Of a stretch of DNA of 64,000 nt, positions 11,095 through 23,206 are shown one piece after another. Within the stretch, counting starts at the first letter, position 1. Every line of letters starts with the position of its first letter. The notes beneath the pieces were generated by a model that worked only from the letters and a program-made list of their open reading frames with translations, was not told the DNA's origin and did no database searches. Both the position numbers and the translations under genes were made by a program. Source of the DNA: Chionoecetes opilio (lineage: Eukaryota; Arthropoda; Malacostraca; Decapoda; Majidae); the NCBI GenBank assembly GCA_016584305.1, contig JACEEZ010012762.1:82501-146500 (forward strand), read 5' to 3'.

Positions 11095-11589
11095 TATGTA
11101 TATATATTTACTAAGAAATAAGAGAAAATGGTGATAATAATCATGTTATTCTTTTCTTTAGTGCCAATTCTTATAAGAGAGAGATATGAATCTCTACTGG
11201 TTTCCTCCTTGACTCGTATGAAGACTCAGGAATTATATAAAACTATTGTCCTTAGCTAATGTTATCATGGAATTTAGAAATGTTTGGATATGATTGGCAA
11301 ATATGTAAACAGGAATGAAAGAACTTGTGCATCTGCATTTACTTGACCTCTTCATTTAAAGAAAATGTGAAAAATTAGTTTTATTCACTAACAAACTTAA
11401 ATCCTCCATAAACATAAACAAAAGTTTTCATCGTCATCAAACCTCCATATGTCTTCCCAAGCAAAAGTTTTCATCGTGCCTTGCATGAAGCTAGACTTTC
11501 TATCTTACCAGACCTTCCCTCCCTCCCATTCTCATGTCATGCCCTAAAACCCTGAACTCCAAGAGTGATTGGCTGCAATGTTCCCTCAG
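11095..11589. other. End of intron 2, no feature
   Basis: Ordinary AT-rich intron sequence with a CAAAAGTTTTCATCGT repeat at 11420 and 11462. Pyrimidine-rich before the exon 3 acceptor. Confidence 0.5.
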
Positions 11590-11714
11590 GCTGTGTTCCT
11601 CACCTGCGAGAGAGAGGTGTGCAGCGTGCGTGTGTCTGTGCCTGTTGACGGGGAGGACGTGGACTTGGTGCAGCTGATGGTGGAGAACGGCAGAGGTGTC
11701 TCCATGTCTCCGTT
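11590..11714 (+). CDS. Tudor-gene exon 3
   Basis: Residues 102-142 plus two bases (begins AVFLTCEREVCSVRV). Acceptor GTTCCCTCAG at 11589, donor CCGTT|GTAAGG at 11715, phase 2. It completes the extended-Tudor flank of Tudor 1: a beta-rich segment followed by a helix-like acidic stretch. Enters in phase 0 from exon 2 after a 7.5-kb intron filled with transposons. Confidence 0.8.
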
Positions 11715-12413
11715 GTAAGGATGTCATGCCCCAAAGTCGGGTGCACAATAATTACCGCTGTTAGATTTGTTTGAGTTATGATTTTTAATCAGACAATCCC
11801 TATCCAAGAACTCTGGGCTGAGGGCTTGATTTTTCTTACCCGGAATAAGACTAAATGGAGTCTCGCAATTTGATATAAGCTGCCACCGCCCTTATATTGT
11901 TTTAAGAGGCGTAAGGGGGCCACTGGTAGCGTGAAACTAAATTGGAGGAGAGTTATTGACTCTTTTGAGTAGGCTCGTATTTAGATAGTGGATGGGGGGC
12001 CTGTAAGAGGAAATATCAACACACAGTTGGGGAACACAGGGTTACAACCAAACACAGTCTTTAATTTTCATTCACAAATAAGTTTTTTTTCCTAATTTAA
12101 CTACATTCATTTACTTACATAATTTTCTATTGTTACCTTACTAAACGACACATGAGAATCAAGACACAATGGTTAGAAAACAAAACAAAATATTACACTT
12201 CTAATCACTTCTCAGGGAAACTAGTGGGGGTCTAGGAACCTCCCCATGGGCACTGTGACAATAAAGTGTGTCATTTACGAAAATGGGGGTCATGGAGTCC
12301 CCCTGTGTCCCGCCCCACAAACCAACACACATCCCCCTGGTTCACACCACAACAGCCCTCCTAACACAACTTCGGACCTATCATGTTTTGTGTTTGTCTG
12401 TTGTCTGTGAATA
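11715..12413. other. Start of intron 3, no feature
   Basis: No reading frame or terminal repeat recognised. Confidence 0.4.
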
Positions 12414-15072
12414 CAGGGAGGTCCCGTTATACGAGCATTCGATATACGAGAATCCGATGATACGAAATGTGTAAATTAGGGTCTATTTTCAATATACGAG
12501 ATCGAAAATCCAATGCTACGACATTCAAACGGGTGAGTAAAATTACCAAGTTATTTACGAGAGTAAATTACAAGTTATTTACTAAAGTAAATTACAAGTT
12601 ATTTAATAACATTATAAAAGGCGTATTTTGTAGTGTCCTTCCGGAGTAAAATTATACTTATTTAAGCTCCGCCCCTGCTTGCCATCACAAAATACGATTG
12701 TAGCGCTGCCAAAGCTCTTTCTTGATGTTGCCGAGAGTAAAAGTGTCGTACACTTCATTACCTCCTACAGAGGCTCAAGGAATATCGTTAAGGTTGACAT
12801 TATTGAAGGCACAGCAAAGAGTAGTAGCGTGATTGTCTGTATTACACATCGATATCTAATTGTTTTGAGCTCTTAGAATGGCCTAGCATTGTTTTCTAAC
12901 TCTATAGATGGACTTGATATTAAACTGAAATGTTTAGGGCGCTATGAAACTGTTATTTGAATATCTATTTGCTACACAGCCATTTCACGATGTGCGTCGA
13001 GGATGTTTAATGCTTTCATGGACCTGTACGTATGTAGGCTACGTTTACCTACATCTACGTTTCACGAATTATTCTTTGCCTAAACCTAGATGAATGCTGG
13101 TTGTGATTCATCCTCCAGTGCATCTCCCCCGTTTAACATCCATGGGCGGGTGTGTGATGGACGTGTGGTGGGTGGGTGTGTGGTGGGCGGATGTATGATG
13201 GGCGTGTGGTGTGTGGGTGTGTGGTGGGCGGATGGTTGATGGGCGTGTGGTGGGTGGGTGTGTGGTGGGTGGATGTGTGATGGGCGTGTGGTGGGTGGGT
13301 GTGTGGTGGGCGGATGTATGATGGGCGTGTGGTGTGTGTGTGTGTGGTGGGCGGATGGGTGATGGGCGTGTGGTGGGTGGGCGTGTGGTGGGTGTGTGGT
13401 GGGCGGATGGGTGATGGGCGTGTGGTGGGTGTGTGTGTGGTGGGCGGATGGGTGATGGGCGTGTGGTGGGTGGGTGTGTGATGGGTGTGTGGTGGGTGGG
13501 TGGGTGGTGGTGGGCGGGTGGGTGCCTGGGTGGTGGTGGGTGTGTGGTGGCCCGTGGGTTACACACAGAGACCTTCCTACGCGTGTTGGAGCTGAATCAG
13601 ACTGATGAAATGTTCATATTCGTGCCCTGGGATAGGTTCTCTAAAAGGCTTTCTTTTTGTGTGATATAACATATATACCAAATTTATACATTTCTATTGC
13701 AAATGTAATATCACTCATGAATATATTTAAGTATTTGACTATACCATAGCAATAATACACCAGTTTTGGTGCTAAGCCAGCAAGCATCAACGAAGATTCG
13801 GACACATTGAAAAATTCGAGGGATTGGGAAATTTGTTCCCAGACGTCGCTGGAGAATTTTAATATTTGTGACTTCTTACCTGTTAAGAGTCACCTATTCT
13901 ACTCCTTACCTACTCTTAATTAAATACAGTATCCCTTGCATGTCGTGCGCATGTAATGAATGTTGAATTGGATGAGAATTAAAGGAAAAGAGAAACATTT
14001 ACGGGAGGAGTTTTGATAAGATTTTCTCATGCGCGCGTTCTGATTGGCCAGGCTCTTGAAACCACCACCCACACCCACGACTGTAAAACTTTACAGGAAA
14101 AGAGTAAAATATCGCTGCCGTAGTGTATCTGCTCAGTTTTCTATGCACGCAAGAGTAAAAAATAAGTGGGCGGAGCTTAAATAAGTAAAATTTTACTTCC
14201 AAGGGCATGGACAAAATACGCCTAAAGTCATTTACTGACTACATGATTTTACCTAAGGTTGTATGATAATCAATCTGAAAATATGATAATTCCGATGGCT
14301 CGGTACGACAATGTGGCCTACACAAATTCACATCCCTGTTGGCAACACTGCAGGCGGACAACAACAACACTCGCTTGCCAGCCTATCTCGAGCCTTGTTT
14401 TAGCGTGAAAATACGTCAATGTACGACGAAGTCATAGACGAGGTGAGTGAGAGGTGCAGGAAGATGTGCCGCGTGTGTGTGGGTGTGTGGGGAGGGTGTG
14501 AGAGGTGGAAATAGCCAGCTCTCGTGTGTCTCAGTTGGGGAAAACGTGAGGAAAAGTGAACGATGGACTGAACAATGTACAATGATTCAGATGCGCAGAG
14601 ACGAGTTTGTGGGCAGTGGAAGAGGTCTGCGCACCCCTCCCTTGTCCCTTACCTACCCTACCCTCTCGAGTCAAGTGTATCAGTGGTATACATACAACGT
14701 CTTTGTTGCTTGTATGTATTGTGCCTTGTGAGTATTTTAGTGATTTGCTGGTTTACTTGATGTGCTTATTGTGATTTATTTGTGCTCTGTCCTACTGTGC
14801 TGTCACACTCTTAATTCACTGTGTTTTGTGTGGTGGTGTGGTGGAGCGGTAGTGTGTTATATAGAGCCGAATATTTGAGAGTTTGTTGTGTTTGCTATAG
14901 TTTATTTAAGCTTGAAAAACATGTCTTTTTTGTTCTTTCTTTTTTTTTCTTTTTATGGGGTCCTGGAACCAAACCTATATTTTACCATTGGTTATGCGTT
15001 TCGTTATACGAGCTTTCGCTTTACGAGTATGCCAGGTGGAACCTAACTGCTCGTATCTTCGGGACCTCCCTG
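12414..15072. mobile_element. Long non-autonomous Tigger-like element, TIR family A
   Basis: 2659 bp between CAGGGAGGTCCCG ends, flanked by TA. The outer ends carry GTTATACGAGC/GCTCGTAT motifs. Inner inverted pieces (TACTTATTTAAGCTCCGCCC near 12655 against its complement near 14170) suggest long subterminal repeats. The end sequences and the segment at 14575-14730 recur, reversed, in the 58846 copy. No transposase recognised. Holds a 400-bp minisatellite. Confidence 0.82.
13141..13550. repeat. GT-rich minisatellite
   Basis: Imperfect repeats of GGGCGTGTGGTGGGTGGG and TGTGGTGGGCGGATG with TGATGGGC spacers. Long open frames here on both strands (His/Pro-rich or Val/Gly-rich) are artefacts of composition. 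Confidence 0.92.
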
Positions 15073-15300
15073 TACACACACATGGTGATGATAGTGGTAA
15101 GTAGGCTATGTAGTCACCATGTCGGATAATGTGATATACAGAGGGAGAGAGGTTAGGTGTGGCGCGGTGTGTAGCCAGGGGCGTCTGACTCACCCTGGGG
15201 GCTCACACCACACCACACAGCTTGTCGACATCTCTCTCAGGTTACATTTTTCGCTTCATTATACGATGCTATGACCTCACTACCTATCCTAGTGGATATA

Positions 15301-15792
15301 CACTCGAGACTCCATTTTCCGGACCTCCTAATGCCGGGTTTCGGATTTCCTGGTCATTTTCCGCCCCTGGACATATGTGGCGTGTCCGGACATATGTCCG
15401 GAATAGTTCGGGACATTAAGGAAAGTACGGCATTCAAATTTCCCGTGCGACGAGGTTCCCGACCGTTAGCTCGGGGATGCCGCCACTAGGGGTCAGGGCG
15501 GGCAGACACAGCCGCTCGGGGTGAGAGGGCAAGAGTCATTGTCTAAGTCATTGTATCGACGCCATTGTCAGCACATCCTCCGCTTACGCTCTGTTTTTAG
15601 TATCGCCACAATGCCTCCCGTAGTGCCGCCGAAGGACCCAAAACGTATTAGAAAACCAGTACACCTTATTGTGCCACGGAAGTCGCCTGACTTCAGCAAA
15701 TCTATAGTCTGTGAATGGCTACACCTCCCTGACTTTCGCAGTTCTTGGACCGGGCTAACCCCAGAATAGTCTGGAAAATGGAGGGTAGAGTG
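15301..15792. mobile_element. Non-autonomous Tigger-like MITE, TIR family H
   Basis: 492 bp. Left end CACTCGAGACTCCATTTTCC and right complement (CACTCTACCCTCCATTTTCC) are flanked by TA. Contains a short + frame at 15611 (MPPVVPPKDPKRIRKPV) that may be a remnant of a transposase N-terminus, unproven. Confidence 0.75.
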
Positions 15793-16404
15793 TACCTAAC
15801 TCATTATAAAAGTGTCCAGATGTGAGAAGAGGTATTTACAAAAGGAACTTCTGATGGATTAAAAAATTACGGTTAGCTTAAGGACGAATTGATTACCGCC
15901 GGGGAAGAAAGGGGAGGAACGTCACCGGAATCACCACAACTATGACAAATTTAGTTAATTTAATTTATTGAGATAAAATGACTATAACGCTAGCATTCTG
16001 AATCGATAAGAGGGTTGCCTGAAAATTTTGGTTTTCTAATTTTTAAAATTAATTAAGAGAGCTGCTAATCAGCGTTGCCATGGAAATGAGCGCCACGGAT
16101 TCTTTACGTCACTATGCGGGAGATTCAAGTCAAGGGGTATACTGTAATCCAGAAAAATTGTGGCATTACAAGGAGGAAGCTGCTGCCTGCCCCTCAGAGG
16201 CACAGAAGGGAAGGTTGTGCTTTTTTGGATCATTCATTCTAGTATCGCTAGGCCATGGTAGTAGTTGTGACACTTTCTCTGTCAATGGGACGCATTCTTC
16301 TTCTTTCTGTTTAACGTCAGTTTTTCCCATCATTTTATGAGGTTAGACCGCCAATGATACGCTTCCAACTTATTTTGGACACATCATTGTATTTTTTAGA
16401 TTTT
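15793..16404. other. Intron 3 DNA with a short LINE 3' scrap
   Basis: 16290-16375 (TTCTTTCTGTTTAACGTCAG, ATGAGGTTAGACCGCC) matches 44335-44400, the 3' end of the L2-type LINE there. The rest is unassigned. Confidence 0.55.
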
Positions 16405-17235
16405 TTGATATCAGAAAGGACTGGCCGAGGGCACAACAAAAAGAGGTAACACAAAGCCCGCTTAGTTACCAGTCCCTATAAAGAAGACAGTAAGAGAATA
16501 AAAAAAGGGGGAGGCCCAATTTAGTTCGGGAGGTGTCTTGTTACTCTTCACTTGAAAAGATTTAAGTCTTAGGAAGGTGGAAAAATGGAAACAGGAAGAG
16601 AGTTCCCAAAGTTTACCAGTGAAAGGGATGAAAGAGTAAATATACTGATTAACTCTTGCATTAGGAAGATGGACATAATTGGGATGAGAATGAGTAGAAA
16701 GTCTTGTGCAGTGAGGCCGCGGGAGTGGGGCAGGCATGCAGTTAGCAAGTTCAGAAGAGCAGTGAGCATGAAAATAACGGTAGAAGATAGCAAGAGAAGC
16801 AACATTGCGGCCGTGATTTAAAGATTGAAGACAGTCAGTCAGAGGAGGGGAGTTGATGAGACAAAAAGCTTTTGGTTCAACCCTGTTTAGGAGAGCTGTA
16901 TGAGTGGATCCCCCCCAAACATGTGAGAAATACTCCATACATGGGGGGATAAGGCCCCTGTAGAGAGCAAGCAACTGGGAGGGAGAAAAAAAAGGACGCA
17001 GATGCCACAGGACACCTAACTTCTTAGAAGCTGTTTTAGCAAGAGATGAGATGTGAGATTTCCAGTTCAGATATTTAGTAAAGGACAGTCCAAGAATGTT
17101 CATTGCAAAAGAAGGAGATAGTTGAGTGTCATTGAAGAAGAGGGGATAGTTATCTGGTTGATTTTGTCGAGTAGATAGGTGAAGAAATTGGGTTTTTTAG
17201 GCATTGAACAAAACAAGGTTTGCTTTAAAACACCT
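16405..17235 (-). pseudogene. Jockey-like LINE 3' end, long open frame kept
   Basis: Minus strand. From 17103 an open frame of 213 codons covers the reverse transcriptase C-terminus (MNILGLSFTKYLNWKSHISS, ALYRGLIPPCMEYFSHVWGG, NARVNQYIYSFIPFTGKLW). It is better preserved than the copy at 2217. 5'-truncated near 17235. The 3' end reaches TTTTTTAGATTTTTTGATATC near 16405. Confidence 0.9.
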
Positions 17236-17673
17236 GTACTTCCATGGCCACACTCAGGCACCAGTCTTGCCACCTGGTCCACACACACCGCCACAGGGAG
17301 TCTACCCATGGCCTCTTCTGATCCAGTTTCCTTCTATATATTCTTATATTCTGAATTTTATTACTTGCAGCTCTTTAGATTTGTCAACAGTTACTGCCTC
17401 TATTTGGGATTATCTTATTATTATAGTTTACAAAAAATTCAACAAATTTTCAACCCAAGTTGGCAACAATATCAATCAATACTCCACAGTCTTGTCTCCT
17501 AAATGTATGTCTTGTCTCCCTCTCTGTTTTGGTATTTATCATTTGGTTTGATTTTGCTATTCTAAACCTATAAAAGTTTTATTTCTCTCATATGTGCTCG
17601 TGTGCATATCTTATGTATACCATAGTAAGCTAATAATTTAGCAGAGGTGAATTTTAACCTGATTATTTCATTA
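17236..17673. other. Intron 3 DNA, nothing recognised
   Basis: AT-rich, no motif or repeat seen. Confidence 0.4.
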
Positions 17674-18125
17674 CAGTAAACCCTCTCTAATTCAAACTAA
17701 TTGGGGGGAGACCTGGGTCGAATTAGCCAAAAGTCTGAATTCTCCAATGGTTACCTCTATCTCCTCCACACAATAAGTACTCACTCAAACAGCACAGATT
17801 GTAGTACTTGCACTTACTAAAATATGGCTGATACTGCAGTCCTGAAATGCAATACTACTACACTGAGCATTCAGGCGTCACTGATAGCGTCTTCAGACAA
17901 GGGGTGCGTTCAGTAAGGCAACGTGCACGAGTGCACACTGAGGTGCACGGTGATGTCAGCATAGAGTATGCCTAGCGCAAGCCCCCGCACTGCAGCCCTG
18001 GGAGGTGGATCGCCACTCAGTTGGCAGCTCGCGCCACAATAAGGGTATGTAAACAAAAGGCTAAGAAAGACTCCTCTTCTTGCCGCCTTAACACCTGGAC
18101 AGGTATTGCTATATTTCATGACCTT
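17674..18125. mobile_element. One half of a Tigger-like element, TIR family D
   Basis: Begins TA|CAGTAAACCCTCTCTAATTC and follows the left part of the complete element at 46205-48938 to about 18125 (AATTGGGGGGAGACCTGGG, GGGAGGTGGATCGCCACT). No right terminus is found, so it is 3'-truncated. Confidence 0.8.
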
Positions 18126-18939
18126 CATAGGTATGCTTATGCCACATGTGTCCGGGGCGTTTAAAAAAAAAAAAACCTATTTGCGTTATGAATCTCATTT
18201 TACGCTTGAAAAATAGTGTAATTATCCCATAATATTAGGTAGGAGGCTAATGAAACTTAAGTGATAAAAAATATTTATTCCAGCTTTTCAAAAAAATAAC
18301 ATTTTTAGTGACTAATGAATAAAAAAAAAAAAAAAAACTTCCTCTAACTTGAGGCACTTGGGCCCCTGCCAGCTTCAAGATGGATGTCTGTGCCTCACTG
18401 TTGCATTACTGGTGCCTGACACCTCATACATACAGAACTGTAAAGAAAACAAAACCACCATTTTTTTAACCTTCCAAAATGATACCCTATTTTCAGAAAT
18501 TCATAGGGCAACTACATTTACTATGTTCTGGCTGAAAACCAGCATGAATGTTCCCTCACTATCTAAAAAGAGCCCCATGGCCCAAAAAAAAAAATCTGAA
18601 TGTGTTTTCACACGTTTCACGTCACCCCCAACCCCGGTGGGGGTGGGCTGCGACTGAGCGACTCCACTTGGCCACAACATGGTGGCTGGTGGCGCGTTGC
18701 CACCTCGCACCCACTAACAGATATTTTCTTTATCTCTTTTTTCTATTATGCATACTTTCCTAGCAGCCACCACATGCAATTTACGTTGGGCATTTCTGGT
18801 AAAGTACCCGGATATTTATTGGGAGGCAATTATAATTATATTTCCCCATGTTAGCTATGACTGGCAATCCTTTCCCTAACCAGAAAAACAACAACTGAGA
18901 ACAAAAGTCTGGGGCGATGCGTTGAGCTACAAGGATTTC
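18126..18939. other. Intron 3 DNA
   Basis: A-rich runs at 18164 and 18321, and a GC palindrome CCCCAACCCCGGTGGGGG near 18625. No gene or element identified. Confidence 0.4.
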
Positions 18940-19900
18940 AATGCCTGAATAAGTCTAGCCATTACAGTGAGCAAATTTCCAGCAAAAAGGAAAGATGGAA
19001 TTAGATAGACAAAGATGGAAAAGTTTGACCGGGCAGGATGCAAGCACAGAAGCACAGTTTATGAGAACAGTAGGAGGGACTCCGTCAGGACCGTAAGCCT
19101 TCCGAGGATCTAGGCCAGATAGGGCAAAGAAAACATCATTATGAAGGATCTTAATAACAGGCATAATATAGTCAGAGGGTGGAGGAGAAGAAGGAACAAG
19201 CCCTTCATCAACTAGAGTGGAATTTTAGCAAATGTTTGAGCGAAGAGTTCAGCTTTAGAAGTAGATGAGACAGCTGTGGAGCCATCTGGGTGAAGCATAG
19301 GAGGGAAAGATGAAGAAGTAAAATTGTTAAGAGAGTTTATTAACTAGTTGTCAGAAGTCACGAGAGGAGTTTGATTCAGAAAGATTTTGACATTTTCTAT
19401 GAATGAAAGAGTTTTTGGTGAGTTGAAGAAAAGATTTGGCATAATTACGGGCATAAATATAGTGGGCATGAGTTTCAGGAGATGGATGCTTACGGTGCCG
19501 TCTGTGAGCCACCTCTCTATCCCGGACAGCATGAGAACAAGCAGAGTTAAACCAAGGTTGACGGGCTTTAGGATTAGAGAAAGTGTGTGGAATGTATGCC
19601 TCCATGCCAGAGACAATAACTTCAGTAATGTGCTCTGCAAAAAGAGGTGAGTCTCTGACACGAAAGCAATAAATAATAATCATTCCATGGAAAATCAGAG
19701 TAGTAGTGCCTTAGGTCCTACCACTTAGTTGAGCTGAAATGCCAGAAGCACCTCCGTTTAGGTGGGTCCCGAGGCGGCACCAGAGCGATAGGACAGGTTA
19801 CAGAAATAAGATTATGAACGGAGGAGCCCAACGGAGAAAAAAGTTTCACAGAGTAAGCAGAAGTGTTAGTAGTTAGGAAAAGGTCAAGAAGTTCCTGCTT
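18940..19900 (-). pseudogene. Jockey-like LINE fragment, endonuclease/RT junction
   Basis: Minus strand. AYGPDGVPPTVLINC (RT fingers), the region before it (HTFSNPKARQPWFNSACSHA in the 19351-19683 frame) and the domain linker match the plus-strand copy at 55670-56170. Several frameshifts. The 5' end lies close to exon 4. Confidence 0.82.
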
Positions 19901-19956
19901 TATGTATAATTATGATGCAGTATTGTTTGTACTGAAAGCTTTGATATTCCTGCCAG

Positions 19957-20068
19957 TGACCGTGACCTATACATCCATAAGCTGAAGAAAGGAAGGAGGC
20001 GCCAGAAAGATAAAGATGAGACAAAGGCAACACCCAGGCTGTCCCCGCCTCACCCCATCCTTCTCATG
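19957..20068 (+). CDS. Tudor-gene exon 4: basic linker
   Basis: Residues 143-180. The split codon TT|T reads Phe, then DRDLYIHKLKKG and a strongly basic stretch (GRRRQKDKDE). Acceptor GATATTCCTGCCAG at 19956, donor ATG|GTGAGT at 20069. It bridges the first and second Tudor regions. A Jockey-like LINE fragment ends about 55 bp upstream of the acceptor. The basic segment may be a flexible linker or a nuclear/RNA-contact patch (inference). Confidence 0.75.
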
Positions 20069-20657
20069 GTGAGTGCAACACCTGCCACAAACACACACAC
20101 ACTCTAGGAAGGAGTCTATAAACCTAGAAGAGAGATCTCAGGCAATCTGAAGTATTCTTATTGCTTAAAAGGAGTTGGGTCCCAAATAAGTCAGTCAACG
20201 TAACTTAATTCGGTATTCATTTAGTATTCTTCCTCCTAATTGCCCATAGGTTTTCTAACTCATATGGGATTACCCAACTTGACAAGCCTCCTCCACATAT
20301 TTTATTTGAACAAAAGTTTTCTTTAATTTCTTCTCACTCATGTCTTGATTTATACCATTGATCCATCTCTTTTCTTCTGCCCTTGTACCTCCATGTTTAT
20401 TGTTTTTTTCTTCCAATTCCTCTTTCTTCACAACACATACCCTTACCACTTCAATCATTAAACTTCACTGCTAAGCCAACCCCAGGTTACAAATTTACTA
20501 CCTATTGCCCTTGTCTCTGTACCAATTTGTGCGTGATGTACGTACAGGGAAAATGGTGAATTGATGTCTTCCCAGTACTAGCCACTGGGCGAACCAGAAG
20601 TAATGTAGGAATGACATATATTTGTCTGAAATTCTAACTTGTATGTTGTGATATTAG
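20069..20657. other. Intron 4, nothing firm
   Basis: CA repeat at 20090-20103. The antisense frame at 20270-20458 (Lys/Glu-rich) is too weak to call a LINE. No other feature. Confidence 0.4.
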
Positions 20658-20758
20658 CACACAGGGGAGACAAGACATGAAGTATTCCACTTGGAGGTTC
20701 TGGAGCCTTTTGTTTACCTCCAAGTGCTGCTGGACCACAACCTTGCTGCCTTCCGCCT
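20658..20758 (+). CDS. Tudor-gene exon 5
   Basis: Residues 181-213 plus two bases, reading HTGETRHEVFHLEVLEP and then a hydrophobic strand. 'V.HLEVL.PF.YLQ' followed by an amphipathic segment is the usual start of an extended-Tudor unit. The acceptor is TATTAG at 20657, the only one nearby that keeps phase 0. Donor CGCCT|GTGAGT at 20759, phase 2. Confidence 0.8.
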
Positions 20759-21073
20759 GTGAGTACTACATGTATATTTGATGGGTTTTGTTATTCTCGC
20801 TATCCAAATTATCTTGTTCATAATATTATACAATGTGTCCTGGCATAGAACACACACTGATAGATGATGTGCACCCATATCCTGAACCTGAATTTTTGTA
20901 GAAACAAAAAAAGTCTTTGGTTTTTCAAAAATCTAGCTGATTATAATCCTCTAAAATCTAAATTAATGATCAATAACAGAAAGACAGTTGCTTAATGTAT
21001 GCTCTACATTACTCCTTTGCATGATACACTTTTGACTCACTCAAGGATATATTTCTGTATTGTTTACCCAAAG

Positions 21074-21221
21074 ATTTCAAGAGCAACTGAAGGAGACATT
21101 GCACAGTGATGCGCCCGGAGGCTCGTTCCAGGCAAGTGTGGGCCTGGACTACATAGTGGTGAGACGCTCCGCACAGCCTGCACGGGCTCGAGTCCTGAAT
21201 GTGATGCAGGAACGGGTTGAG
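21074..21221 (+). CDS. Tudor-gene exon 6: start of degenerate Tudor 2
   Basis: Residues 214-263, including QEQLKETLHSDAP and then the first Tudor strands (SVGLDYIVVRRSAQPARARV). The position normally written 'G..C.A....D..WYRA.V' here reads DYIVVRRSAQPARARV, so the first aromatic-cage residue is missing. Acceptor TTACCCAAAG at 21073, donor GAG|GTTTGT at 21222, phase 0. Confidence 0.82.
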
Positions 21222-21576
21222 GTTTGTACCTGTTGCTGCATTCTGTTCTGTTTATCTGTTGCTGCTGTGAAGTACAGGCATTGCCCAATTTACACTCATA
21301 AATCGTTCCTGGAGCTTGTTTCTAACTCAAAATGTATGTAACTCCAACATTACTCTTGTCAATACTGAATAGCATACACAGCATTGTATAAGAAAAATAC
21401 ATGTGCAGTACAGCTATACCCCAATAATTCTTATCAGTATGTTTCTCCTGCCTCAATGTGTAGAATTCAGTGTCTTTCTATCATCTGTACCAAGGGAAGT
21501 TCCAAGAAACAGGCATCTGTCTTGACTACATAAGACTTAATAATTTGAAGTCTTTTATTATTTCTTTTTGTTGAAG

Positions 21577-21792
21577 GTGCTGCTCATGGACTGTGGTGGA
21601 ATAGAGAAGGTGGATCTGGCTAATCTGCACCCACTGCCTGAGGGGATGGGCAGCACCATCGAGCCCTTCTGTCAGGTGGTGAGTCTGGCCGATCTGGTGC
21701 CCCCTGCTGGCCTCAAGCTGTGGCCGGGGATCACCCTGGACACCATCAGGGAGTTCTTTACCTCCAACAAGAAGCTCTCAATTGTCCCTAAG
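21577..21792 (+). CDS. Tudor-gene exon 7: rest of degenerate Tudor 2
   Basis: Seventy-two codons, residues 264-335. VLLMDCGGIEKVDLANLHPL is the strand-turn-strand equivalent of 'V.FVDYGN.E.V....L', with DCGG in place of DYGN. The core fold looks kept but the methyl-arginine cage lost, as in many non-binding Tudor copies (family knowledge). Ends in SNKKLSIVPK. Acceptor TTGTTGAAG at 21576, donor AAG|GTGAGT at 21793. Confidence 0.85.
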
Positions 21793-22165
21793 GTGAGTGA
21801 GTTGTCTGTCTTGGAGGGGCGACACGCACACTCTTTCTTGCATTGGGATCATTGTGCACAAAAGCCACCCTAGTCCCTATTTTCTAATTCTTCTGTGAGT
21901 AGTATGAGGCAGGTAGTTTATTGCCTTATCTTTCAGCATGTGTACAGTTGATACCCTTAACCCGTAAAATGCTGTATGCTTCTCAGGCGCTGGTAGGGAA
22001 ACTACTGTGCACCTCTTGGAAGTGTGAGTTTCACAATGCTTCCAAAAAGTTGCTGAGGCTTATATAAACTTGAATTCTTGTAAGTGGTTGGCAGAACCTC
22101 CTCTGTTGATGATAGCACCACAATCAAGTGGATCTTGTCAATAGGACTGTTTTGGTTCAGGACTT
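21793..22165. other. Start of intron 7, nothing recognised
   Basis: No repeat or gene signature seen before the foldback element. Confidence 0.4.
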
Positions 22166-23206
22166 TAGGGATAATAGATACTACATACCCAGAATTTTTA
22201 TTTCCGAATTTGTTTTGTGGACCTTGGAGATTGCTCATATACGAATAGTTGTTCATAACATTATTATATTCATATTTTTATAATTCTTTTAAAGTTGGTT
22301 TCGTGCCTTATAATGAGGTAACGACATATTTTGTGAAGTTTTGTTGATGTGGCCATATACGTCAAGGGATGACTATGTATTGGTTTTACACATGTGTATG
22401 TATATTTCTTGATCTATACTTTTATTTGAATACTCCCAGTGGTCACCAGCAAAGGTATCAAAACAACAAATCAAGATTTTAATTAAAGAGATTACGGTTC
22501 CCATCGACAGAGACTACAGGGGCAAAGGAACAAATTGGGCACAGAAGGTTATGTTTCGTCTCTTAACTCATGTATGCAGGAACTATTTACTATCTCAGAA
22601 ACAAACAAGAGTTAATGTATGTCTAATGTATTTTTATTTACAGATTATACGCGTAAAACTGCTTATATTTCACAATGACCAACCATTATAACCATTGCAA
22701 GAATATGTTATGTACAGGGTAAATAACGATCAGCACGACTAAGGAACTCTATTAATATTATTCCTTATATGAACTAACACCATCGTAAAGTCATAGATAT
22801 AGCTGTAAAGTCAAATTAGCAGATTTATCTGCTGTTAAAAGATACATAATACGGCCTGGGTCTTGGTCTGGGGATACTCTGGGCTCAGACTCTGGGCTTC
22901 TTTTTCTTTTAATACCTTTGCTGGTGACCACTGGGAGTATTTAAATAAAACTATAGATCAAGAAATTTTTATACACGCGTAAAAACCGATAAATATTCAT
23001 CCCTTGATTAATATGACTACATCAACAAAACTTCACAAAATATGTTATTACCTCATTATAAGGCACGAAACCAACTTTAAATGAATTATAAGAATATGTA
23101 CATTAGAATTTTATGAACAACCATTCGTACATGAACAATCTCCAAGGTCCACAAAAAAAATTAGGAAATAAAAATTCTGGCAGTATGTAGTATCTATTAT
23201 CCCTTT
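22166..23206. mobile_element. Foldback (long inverted repeat) element, about 1.04 kb
   Basis: Left arm 22166-22460 and right arm 22912-23206 are diverged inverted copies of about 295 bp. Landmarks: GATAATAGATACTACATA, GACCTTGGAGATTG, TATAATGAGGTAA, and the inner junction CAGTGGTCACCAGCAAAGG. A loop of about 450 bp separates them. Could form a long hairpin. No coding capacity. Superfamily unknown. Confidence 0.85.

Noticed and set aside
13108..13566. Long His/Pro-rich open frame (minus) and Val/Gly-rich frames (plus)
   Set aside because: Produced by the GT-rich minisatellite; no start context, splice logic or family match.
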